Below, in pieces: positions 1-7,325 of a stretch of 19,049 bases of DNA (the stretch's first letter is position 1; every line of letters starts with the position of its first letter). Where the stretch lies: the NCBI GenBank assembly GCA_934277495.1, contig CAKQUI010000031.1, forward strand, positions 1-19,049, given 5' to 3'. Under the pieces are notes generated by a model. The model was not told where the DNA came from. It made no database searches and saw nothing but the letters and a program-made list of their open reading frames with translations. The position numbers and the translations under genes are program-made. The DNA comes from an uncultured Clostridia bacterium. GTDB taxonomy: Bacteria > Bacillota > Clostridia > Peptostreptococcales > Anaerovoracaceae.

Positions 1-220
1 ACATTTTTTTTTCTCCTCTTTTCAAATAAATTTCGCAAAGTTGGTAATGCCTTGTTAAGTTAAATATATCACTTTGTGAAATTGCCGTCAACGAGTTTAC
101 GAAAAGACAAGGAAAGTTGTAATTTTCTGATAATGTCTCAGAAATGAGTATCCACAGGCTTTTGATTGGTTTGGTACTGGTTTTAGGATACCAGGGTTTC
201 TTTTAAATGTCCTGCAGCTA
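1..220. other. Noncoding leader region upstream of the first operon
   Basis: I find no convincing gene here. The stretch is AT-rich. It opens with a run of nine T (4-12), which could be the tail of a terminator of a gene to the left of the window, though its stem would lie outside. It contains a long inverted repeat (30-41 with 71-82, listed separately) and a single near-match to a DnaA box (148-156) that I do not count as functional. A small inverted repeat, CTGGT at 177-181 and ACCAG at 190-194, lies just upstream of the promoter -10 at 224 and could be an operator, but this is speculative. Confidence 0.6.
30..82. repeat. Inverted repeat with 12-base arms
   Basis: ATTTCGCAAAGT (30-41) and ACTTTGTGAAAT (71-82) are complementary at 11 of 12 positions, and the odd position is a G-U pair, so an RNA could form a full 12-bp stem around a 29-base loop. 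As DNA, the arms could instead be paired operator half-sites. It lies about 140 bases upstream of the -10 at 224, so it is transcribed only if another promoter lies further upstream. Confidence 0.45.
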
Positions 221-229
221 TGGTATAAT
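221..229 (+). promoter_or_regulatory. Extended -10 sigma-A promoter of the first operon
   Basis: TGGTATAAT is a perfect TATAAT hexamer (224-229) with an extended -10 TGn motif. The -35 position (about 201-206, TTTTAA) is poor, which is typical when the extended -10 compensates. Transcription should begin near 235-237. That places the upstream in-frame ATG at 238 practically on the start site and favours the ATG at 337, giving a leader of about 100 bases. Confidence 0.6.
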
Positions 230-336
230 TAACTGACATGCTGGCAGCAGCTGTCTTTTCCTGGGGAGATCTCGCCGGCCGGTGCATGCAGCATCGGTAC
301 CGGATATCAGAATATATACCGAATGGAGGCTTGCCT

Positions 337-3300
337 ATGAAAAGCTTTATCAGAACTATGAAAGAACATATTATGGGAGATTCTATGCTCAATGTTCTGG
401 ATATCGACCGTGAGCATATGAGTGGTCTTCTTGATTCCACCGGATGGGATGAAAAAATGCAGAGTCTTGCAGAAAGTAGAGATTATTCTGCAGACAGGCT
501 GGCAGATGTGCTGTCGCCGCTGCTTGCTAACTTCGTACAGGAGCCGCAGGAGGGGTGGCTGAAGGCGATATATGACAGACTGCTGGCACATCTTTATCCT
601 GAAAGTTTTTCTTTTACGCTGGATCCAGGCATGGAGCGTGCTGCTGTTTTTTTTATAGAGCAGTATGAAATGCTTCTCGAATACGAAAAAGAAACAAGGG
701 GTTTTTCACCTGTGGATCATATAGAACTCCTTGATGAAAAAGAGACTTCCGGATGTGTCTGCTGCGAGGAATACCGCAGGTTCAGAAACTTCTGGAAAGA
801 ATACCATGTTTATGGCTTCATGAGACTCGGAAGGGAGATCACATCTTACAATACAGTTGGACATATAGGCGGTGTCCACTATCTTTCGGTCTTTACCGGA
901 CGTCAGCTGAAAAATGCAGGAGTGCCTGTTGATACAGCTCTGCTTTCAGCGGCGGCGGCAGGACACGATCTTGGCAAATACGGTTGCCGGCCGCAGGAGG
1001 CGAAACGGATACCGTATCTTCATTACTACTATACTGACAGGCTGCTGAGGCGTGAAAACATGCCGATGACAGCTCATATCGCCAGCAATCATTCCACATG
1101 GGATCTTGAACTGGAAAATCTGTCGGTGGAGTCGCTGCTGCTGATATATGCTGATTTCAGAGTCAAGAGCAGCAGGGAGAATGGTATCGAGACCGTGCAT
1201 TTCTATACGCTCGAAGAGGCTTTCGATGTGATACTGGGAAAGCTTGACAATGTTGATGGTACAAAAAAACACCGGTATGAGAAAGTATACGCCAAGCTTC
1301 TGGATTTCGAGAACTATATGAAAAGCCTCGGCGTAGTCACCGACATAGACGAAAGCGTTCCCCAAAAGCCTCATCGTGCATGCAGGGACATATCTCTGCT
1401 GAACGGACGTGAGGTGGTGGAACAGCTCAAATACACTGCGATAGAGCATAATATAAGGATAATGAGCCTTTTCAACAACGAGATCAGTTTCGGCAGCCTT
1501 CTGGAATCTGCACGCAGTGAAAAACAATGGAAGAGCCTTAGAGCATACCTTGATATACTGTCTGAGTACTGCACATATATGACAAAACAGGAGAAACAGC
1601 TGACCGCTCATTTTCTCTATGACCTTCTGTGCCACAGAGAGGGGGATATAAGACGTCAGGCAGGCAGACTGCTTGGCGTGATGATAGCGGATTACGACGA
1701 AGTGTACAGCAAGGAACTTCCTGCAGGAGTCCAGGTCGAGGAAAGCGAGGGCTGCGTAGGTTTATGGGATACATATCTCAAAAAGATCGTGTTCCCGGAC
1801 AACAGAGTCACAGATCAGCACAGGAGCTGGATCGGCTATACGCTGAAACAGGTGATGCAGGGAATTTTCGATAAAGCAGATGCTGAGATGAGGCACCTGT
1901 TTGCAGAACGGTATTTCACGCTGTTTGGCATGAAGGAAATGAAAGACAGCGAGGTGTTCGTTCTTCAGGATTCTGTTACAGCTGTGCCTGATGAACTTTT
2001 CGGTACAGAAGAACTTATGACTGTGCTGGGATTTGCTGCAGCTGTTTCAGCAAGAGATTCGGAAGAGATAAAGATAGGTTCACTGAGGGCTGCGGAATAT
2101 GTGTCCCGCAGGCTCAGCAGTGAGAAAGCAGTGGCTCTTGTATCACAAGTTCTGGAGAATACCGTATGTCATAACGGATCTGTGAGTGTGCGTCATCTGA
2201 TGTACAGGATACTGGTCAATACAGGGCACTGCAGTGAGGCTGAATTTTATGGATGTGCCGGTGGCGTGGCAGGCTGTGCATCAGATGAAGCTGTATCGGC
2301 CATCTTCCGGGAAAATCTGAAGATGGGCACGCCATGGGTGGTCAAGGCTGTGAATATAGATTATCTTCTTGAAACTACGACGAAGACGTGTACAGGAACA
2401 GCACTTTTTCATATGGCCTCGCATTTTTCAAATCTCGTCAAGGTCAGCGAACGTGTGACTGTGAGACATAGAGCAGGACGAGGTCTTGTGGAGATCGCAG
2501 GAAGGCTGCCTGATGAACAGCTCAACGAGATAGTGATAGAACTGACCAAGGGACTTGAAATAGGCGAATATCAGTTTTCAAAATATATACCGCAGTATCT
2601 CGGGGAGATAGTGCTGTTCCTTCATCCGGGCGAGCTTGACGAGTTCACCGAAAATCTTGCGGAACTCACCTGCAGTACAAACGACAGGATAGGTTCTGTG
2701 GCACTTGATACCGTCGGCGAAGTGCTGAAAAAATATCCGCAGTACAGATACAGGAGCAGTGAAACCGCAGAAAGCTATGAAAGGCGGAAAAAGAAACTTC
2801 TGGGGCTGCTTTTAAAAGGTCTGGCCAGCTACAATGAGGTAGTATGCCAGGAGTCTTTCATGGTGACAGGACAGTATATATTCGGCAGCAGCGAACTGAC
2901 GTTGTCTGACAAGTTCAGTATTTTCAAGGTGATATACAAGAAGATGCTGACGCTGATAACAGCCTCCGGTAAATACGATATGACATTTTTCACGAATGCG
3001 GCAGCACTGAATCATATATACAGATTCATATCGGAGTACAGGTTTTCAGGAGAGGAAACAAGTCTTCCTGAAAAGAAAAACGTGGCGTTTTTCCCTGGGA
3101 CTTTCGATCCGTTTTCTCTGGGTCATAAAGGTATCGTTCAGGCTATACGCAATGAAGGATTTGAAGTGTACCTTGCGCTTGATGAGTTTTCATGGTCAAA
3201 GAAGACCCAGCCGAGGATGATAAGAAAGAAGATCATGGATATTTCCGTGGCAGATGAAACTGATGTATTTGTTTTTCCTGATGATTTCCCGGTCAACATA

Positions 3301-5190
3301 GCGAACCCTCATGATCTGAAAAAACTTGATGATGCGTTCGGTGACAGAGACGTATATATCGTTGTCGGAAGCGATGTGATAGCAAATGCATCTTCATACC
3401 GGGCAGAGCCGGAGGAACATTCGATACATTCAATGAATCATATAGTTTTCAGGCGTGAGACCCTTGAAAACAGCGATGACTGCACCAGAGCCGGGAAGAT
3501 GTATCCGTATATCACAGGCAGGATACGTGAACTTGCACTGCCTGTGTATCTTGAGGATATAAGCTCTACAAGGATACGTGAGAATATCGATCAGGGCCGT
3601 GACATTTCCGGACTGATAGACCCGGTGGCACAGAATTTCATCTACGCCAACAGTCTTTATCTCAGGGAGCCTCAGTATAAAAGCATACTGGAGGCAAGAC
3701 ACCTCAGGATAGAACCTCCAAAGCTTGCAGGAAACTGCATACCTGAGGAAATAATGAAATATATACATTCTGCTGCCGGTGATCCTGAAAGGGCCGCTGC
3801 ATATATCGGAAGAGCCGATGTAATGACATCGGTGATAAAAAACAGCGATGGTATAGTGTGTGCTCTCGCAGCTTTTAATGAGATAGAAACGGGACAGCTG
3901 CTCAGCGAGTTCGGTGATCTTGAGACGGCTGCTTATTTCAGAAAGAAATCGACCGGAAGGATAGTCCTGATCCAGGAGATATGCTGCCAGCCTGGTCCTG
4001 ACTGTGAGCAGATGATACAGATGGTGCTGACGGAAGTGCTGGCAGATGCAGCGGGGCGTGATGTCACATATGCTGTCTGCCGCCTGCAGGAACAAGGGAT
4101 CAGTGCTGAAGTGGAAAATGTGCTGGAGCGCCAGGGGTTCACGAAGATGGATACGGGAAGAGACCATACAGATATATATGAGGTCAGTATGAAAGAGCCT
4201 GTTGTTATAATCGACAATATGGATACTGTTTTAAAAGAGCCTTTTTCTGAAAGCAGCAGGATACTCGATGTTCTTGACAAGGCACATAAAGATATGCAGA
4301 CTGCACTGACACGCCTTTATCCGGGGAATCTCGTGCTGTCTTTCGATTCAGGCGTGATGAACCAGAAGATAGTCCATATGGTGACATCTGCCAACGGAGT
4401 GCCGGATCACCCTCTTGCAAAGCGGACACTGGGTGAGTGTATGTGTGTGCCGTTCAGCAAGACCATGAGAGGCGCTGTAATACCTAACACAGTGACGAAA
4501 GCACTGCATACAGAGAAAGTATTCACTCCTGAACTTGACGGATTTGTAATAGAGGAATATCCGATGTATTCTACGATATCAGACCAGGTAAAGACGATAA
4601 GATCCTTCGGAAGACCGGTGATACTTGTGGATGATATCCTGCACAAAGGATACAGACTGAGAGCTCTCTCTCCAGTGTTCAGCAGGAACGATCTTAAGAT
4701 CAGAAAGATAATCACAGGTATAATGTCCGGTCAGGGCAAAGATCTGATGACAGTACAGGGCAGGGAGGCTGAAAGTGCGTATTTCATACCGGATCTGAGG
4801 GCGTGGTTCGTAAGTTCCACGATGTATCCGTTCATAGGCGGCGACGGAGTTCGCAGCGAGGAAAAGACAGAAGCCAGTCTGATCCCGTCGATAAATCTGG
4901 TGCTGCCGTTTGCTGCACCGGGATTCCTTCGTGATGCAGACCGAAAATCGGTATATGATCTGTCGAGAGTATGTCTGACGAACGCCTGCAGGATATTTGA
5001 AGCTGTCGAAGCCGAATATCAGAGTATATTTGAAAGAAAGCTGACAGTAAGGAAACTTTCAGATGCAGTGAGATCACCGAGGATGCCCAATGGTTCCAAC
5101 AGAGTGGCGGTGGATCTGGAGCTTTCACCGTCTGTATACATGTATGATTATCTTGAGAGACTTAAAAGACTGGAGAGTGCATTGATATGA
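337..5190 (+). CDS. Giant multidomain protein: HD phosphohydrolase, helical repeats, NadD-like nucleotidyltransferase, GNAT-like and PRTase-like domains
   Basis: A 1617-aa predicted soluble protein. I chose ATG 337 because GGAGG (325-329) lies 7 bases upstream; the in-frame ATG at 238 has no RBS and sits on the predicted transcription start. Residues about 170-280 look like an HD hydrolase of the YqeK kind, with candidate metal ligands H176/H181, H210-D211, H247, H252 and D273. Residues about 300-905 are helical and HEAT-like. Residues about 917-1110 form a NadD-type nucleotidyltransferase with GTFDPFSLGH (921-930) and ISSTRIR (1075-1081); the usual HxGH is SLGH here, closer to the TxGH of CoaD. 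Residues about 1125-1290 resemble an acetyltransferase (weak). A type I phosphoribosyltransferase-like fold follows, with VILVDDILHKGYR at 1428-1440, a degenerate PRPP loop. NadD and YqeK are often neighbours in Firmicutes, so nucleotide-cofactor chemistry is a fair guess, but the substrate is unknown. The stop overlaps the next gene by four bases (ATGA). Confidence 0.85.
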   Translation: MKSFIRTMKEHIMGDSMLNVLDIDREHMSGLLDSTGWDEKMQSLAESRDYSADRLADVLSPLLANFVQEPQEGWLKAIYDRLLAHLYPESFSFTLDPGMERAAVFFIEQYEMLLEYEKETRGFSPVDHIELLDEKETSGCVCCEEYRRFRNFWKEYHVYGFMRLGREITSYNTVGHIGGVHYLSVFTGRQLKNAGVPVDTALLSAAAAGHDLGKYGCRPQEAKRIPYLHYYYTDRLLRRENMPMTAHIASNHSTWDLELENLSVESLLLIYADFRVKSSRENGIETVHFYTLEEAFDVILGKLDNVDGTKKHRYEKVYAKLLDFENYMKSLGVVTDIDESVPQKPHRACRDISLLNGREVVEQLKYTAIEHNIRIMSLFNNEISFGSLLESARSEKQWKSLRAYLDILSEYCTYMTKQEKQLTAHFLYDLLCHREGDIRRQAGRLLGVMIADYDEVYSKELPAGVQVEESEGCVGLWDTYLKKIVFPDNRVTDQHRSWIGYTLKQVMQGIFDKADAEMRHLFAERYFTLFGMKEMKDSEVFVLQDSVTAVPDELFGTEELMTVLGFAAAVSARDSEEIKIGSLRAAEYVSRRLSSEKAVALVSQVLENTVCHNGSVSVRHLMYRILVNTGHCSEAEFYGCAGGVAGCASDEAVSAIFRENLKMGTPWVVKAVNIDYLLETTTKTCTGTALFHMASHFSNLVKVSERVTVRHRAGRGLVEIAGRLPDEQLNEIVIELTKGLEIGEYQFSKYIPQYLGEIVLFLHPGELDEFTENLAELTCSTNDRIGSVALDTVGEVLKKYPQYRYRSSETAESYERRKKKLLGLLLKGLASYNEVVCQESFMVTGQYIFGSSELTLSDKFSIFKVIYKKMLTLITASGKYDMTFFTNAAALNHIYRFISEYRFSGEETSLPEKKNVAFFPGTFDPFSLGHKGIVQAIRNEGFEVYLALDEFSWSKKTQPRMIRKKIMDISVADETDVFVFPDDFPVNIANPHDLKKLDDAFGDRDVYIVVGSDVIANASSYRAEPEEHSIHSMNHIVFRRETLENSDDCTRAGKMYPYITGRIRELALPVYLEDISSTRIRENIDQGRDISGLIDPVAQNFIYANSLYLREPQYKSILEARHLRIEPPKLAGNCIPEEIMKYIHSAAGDPERAAAYIGRADVMTSVIKNSDGIVCALAAFNEIETGQLLSEFGDLETAAYFRKKSTGRIVLIQEICCQPGPDCEQMIQMVLTEVLADAAGRDVTYAVCRLQEQGISAEVENVLERQGFTKMDTGRDHTDIYEVSMKEPVVIIDNMDTVLKEPFSESSRILDVLDKAHKDMQTALTRLYPGNLVLSFDSGVMNQKIVHMVTSANGVPDHPLAKRTLGECMCVPFSKTMRGAVIPNTVTKALHTEKVFTPELDGFVIEEYPMYSTISDQVKTIRSFGRPVILVDDILHKGYRLRALSPVFSRNDLKIRKIITGIMSGQGKDLMTVQGREAESAYFIPDLRAWFVSSTMYPFIGGDGVRSEEKTEASLIPSINLVLPFAAPGFLRDADRKSVYDLSRVCLTNACRIFEAVEAEYQSIFERKLTVRKLSDAVRSPRMPNGSNRVAVDLELSPSVYMYDYLERLKRLESALI

Positions 5191-6170
5191 GATATATAAG
5201 CGAGCTGATAGATAAGGAACGGGAGTTTTGCGTGAAAGGAGACAGTGTCATACTCAAATACGGGACTGAAGGGATACCGGTTCCCGGCAAAGAAATCTCG
5301 GTGAACCTGCTGGCGCTTGGAGATGTGGGAGGCAGTGTCATTACCGGTCTTAGGCTGCTGGGAGAAAATGTGATAAAACAGATCGGGATATATGACCTGA
5401 ATGAAAAAATGATGAGACGGTATGAGAGAGAAATAAATCAGATATGTTTCCCTGACGGCAGGAAACTGCCGGAAGTCGTGATAAAAGACATGGATGGACT
5501 CTTCGACTGCGATATATTCATCTTCTGCGCATCCATGGGCGTGCCGCCGGTAGGTTCTTCGGGCGATGTAAGGATGGCGCAGCTTGAAGCTAACAGGAAA
5601 CTGATAGATATATATGCACAGAAAGCTGTAGCAGATGGTTTCAGTGGCATATTCGCAGTAGTATCAGATCCTGTGGATCCTCTGTGCCGCACTGTGCTGT
5701 CTGCTGGGCTGGCTCCGCATCAGGTACAGGGCTACGGTCTTGGCGTGATGCACGGCAGAGCATGCTATTATGCGGAAAAGGATGAGCGGTTTGCAGCATA
5801 CAGGGAAAACGGCAGAGCCTTCGGACCTCATGGAGCGGATCTTGTGATAGCAAACAGCATAAGTGAGTATGATGATGCACTGTCAGAGGAACTTACACGA
5901 CTTGCTGTAAATTCCAACACGGAAACAAGGAACGATGGATTCAAACCGTATATAGCGCCGGCAATGTCTTCCGGAGCTATATCCATCATAGAGACACTGC
6001 AGGGCGGATGGAACTACTCGTCTCATTTCCTGGGAAACAGCAGCAGAGGAGCCTTCCTTGGGTGCCGCAACAGAAGAACGACGGAAGGCGTCGAGATAGA
6101 AAATCTGCCTCTTGATGAAGCGCTTTTCAAAAGGATAGAGTCGGCCTACAGGAATCTTGAAAAAATATAG
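5187..6170 (+). CDS. Divergent lactate/malate dehydrogenase-family protein
   Basis: A 327-aa protein with the layout of the NAD-dependent L-lactate/malate dehydrogenase family. It has an N-terminal Rossmann strand and glycine-rich loop GDVGG (45-49), an acidic strand end IYDLN, a loop arginine (R129) followed by LxxN, a substrate arginine (R191) and a catalytic-type histidine in FGPHG (H215). By eye alignment, two normally conserved residues differ: the Asn of the VxNPVD motif is Asp (D161), and the Asp that pairs with the catalytic His appears to be Met (M188). It may therefore use an unusual substrate or have altered catalysis, so I do not call it ldh or mdh. The start is fixed by an ATGA overlap with the giant upstream gene, which implies coupled translation and probably a shared pathway. 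Confidence 0.8.
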   Translation: MRYISELIDKEREFCVKGDSVILKYGTEGIPVPGKEISVNLLALGDVGGSVITGLRLLGENVIKQIGIYDLNEKMMRRYEREINQICFPDGRKLPEVVIKDMDGLFDCDIFIFCASMGVPPVGSSGDVRMAQLEANRKLIDIYAQKAVADGFSGIFAVVSDPVDPLCRTVLSAGLAPHQVQGYGLGVMHGRACYYAEKDERFAAYRENGRAFGPHGADLVIANSISEYDDALSEELTRLAVNSNTETRNDGFKPYIAPAMSSGAISIIETLQGGWNYSSHFLGNSSRGAFLGCRNRRTTEGVEIENLPLDEALFKRIESAYRNLEKI

Positions 6171-6225
6171 CTTTAATAAAATATGTAACAGCAGGAACAT
6201 GGATGATGATCAGGGAGGTGTGATG

Positions 6226-7287
6226 ATGCAGGAACTTATAGTTATAAATCCATTCTGTCCGGAAGAAAGCAAGAAAGAACGGCTCAGAAAGATAATAGAA
6301 TACAGTATCAGCGGATACAGATATAAAGAGATAATAGATGCGGAAAGTATACAGCATGAGGATCTGAGAAACAGGAGGATACTTTTCACAATATCCTTGG
6401 GACAGTCAGGGATAAACCTCAGCTGGTACGGGATCATGAAATATCTGCGTCTGCACAAGGATGCCCTGGAAGGATCTGTTGGAGGCGTGATACTGGATGG
6501 AAACAGCGAAGTTTTTACAAAGGCTACGGGAAGGAGCCTTGTGTTCACTGCCAACCGTGCAGGATGCACTTTTCCGGGACGGCCGCTTGTAGAAGGTACA
6601 CGGACACTGAAAAATTACAATATACAGGCGCACAACCTCCATACTGATAATCTTGAAGCATATATGATAGCCGGTCGTGAACTTGTGAAAAATATAATGG
6701 AGTATGAGCCGGTGAAAAAAGTGCATCCGAAGCTGCTGGTGATGCACACTGGAAACAGCAGCACATCGAATACATGGAACCTCTGGAACATGATAAAACA
6801 ACATCTGCCGCAGTTCGAAATAAAAGAGATATCTTTGAGGAATGGCGATATTGCAGACTGCAGAGGATGTTCATATGACGTCTGCAGACATTTCGGAGAG
6901 GAAGGAAACTGCTTTTACGGAGGCCCCATAGTGCATGAAGTTTATCCTGCGATACTGGAATGTGACGGCATAGTCATGCTTTGTCCAAACTACAATGATG
7001 CGCTGGACGCCAATCTTACAGCTTTCGTCAACAGGATGACAGCGTTGTTCACCACCCACAGATTTTATGACAAATGTCTTTTTGGAGTCGTTGTTTCAGG
7101 ATACAGCGGAGGAGATATCGTGGCGCAGCAGCTGATAAGTGGTCTCAATATGAATAAAACCTTTGCATTACCCGGAAAATTTGCTATACTTGAAACTGCA
7201 AATAATCCTAAGGAAATACTGGATTCCGAAGGTATAGAAGAAAGAGCAGCAAGTTTTGCAGAAAACATAAAGAAACATATGCTTTAA
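6226..7287 (+). CDS. Flavodoxin-fold NAD(P)H-dependent oxidoreductase with four-cysteine motif and extra N-terminal domain
   Basis: A 353-aa protein. Residues about 165-353 match the flavodoxin-like NADPH-dependent FMN reductase / iron-sulfur flavoprotein family: an FMN phosphate-loop-like stretch (HTGNSSTSNT), then cysteines C212, C215, C220 and C229 (CX2CX4CX8C), then the family's C-P-N-Y stretch followed by AFVNRM. The cysteines could hold an Fe-S cluster, although the spacing is not the classical CX2CX2C one. Residues 1-160 form a separate alpha/beta domain I cannot name; it may be a diverged second flavodoxin-like half. The start is uncertain between ATG 6223 and 6226. GGGAGG (6213-6218) gives a 7-base spacer to 6226, which I prefer. 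It lies 55 bases after the dehydrogenase gene and is probably cotranscribed. A role in electron transfer to or from the neighbouring enzymes is inference. Confidence 0.75.
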   Translation: MQELIVINPFCPEESKKERLRKIIEYSISGYRYKEIIDAESIQHEDLRNRRILFTISLGQSGINLSWYGIMKYLRLHKDALEGSVGGVILDGNSEVFTKATGRSLVFTANRAGCTFPGRPLVEGTRTLKNYNIQAHNLHTDNLEAYMIAGRELVKNIMEYEPVKKVHPKLLVMHTGNSSTSNTWNLWNMIKQHLPQFEIKEISLRNGDIADCRGCSYDVCRHFGEEGNCFYGGPIVHEVYPAILECDGIVMLCPNYNDALDANLTAFVNRMTALFTTHRFYDKCLFGVVVSGYSGGDIVAQQLISGLNMNKTFALPGKFAILETANNPKEILDSEGIEERAASFAENIKKHML

Positions 7288-7289
7288 AG

Positions 7290-7320
7290 CCTGTCTGTAC
7301 GCAACCCGTACGGTGACAGG
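7290..7320 (+). promoter_or_regulatory. Hairpin covering the mgtE ribosome binding site
   Basis: CCTGTC (7290-7295) pairs with GACAGG (7315-7320), and GTACG (7297-7301) pairs with CGTAC (7307-7311), giving an 11-bp two-part stem. No T run follows, so it is not a normal intrinsic terminator. The 3' arm contains the AGG of the only Shine-Dalgarno-like sequence before the mgtE ATG at 7326. It could limit mgtE translation or stabilise the downstream mRNA. Confidence 0.45.
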
Positions 7321-7325
7321 ACGGC

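Noticed and set aside
148..156. GTATCCACA, a one-mismatch DnaA box
   Set aside because: It is a single copy with no cluster, AT-rich unwinding repeats or dnaA/dnaN neighbours, so it does not mark an origin.
238..336. In-frame ATG at 238 as start of the giant protein
   Set aside because: It lies on the predicted transcription start of the TGGTATAAT promoter and has no RBS; ATG 337 has GGAGG at a good distance.
946..1635. Long open frame on the minus strand (229 codons)
   Set aside because: It is antisense to the HD/helical part of the giant gene, has no RBS or family resemblance, and its composition is that of a shadow frame.
3430..4167. Long open frame on the minus strand (245 codons)
   Set aside because: It is antisense to the NadD-like/GNAT-like region; there is no recognisable domain and its Cys/His/Ile-rich composition is typical of shadow frames here.
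7288..7325. M-box (ykoK) magnesium riboswitch before mgtE
   Set aside because: Only 38 bases separate the genes, much shorter than an M-box, and only a simple hairpin is visible.
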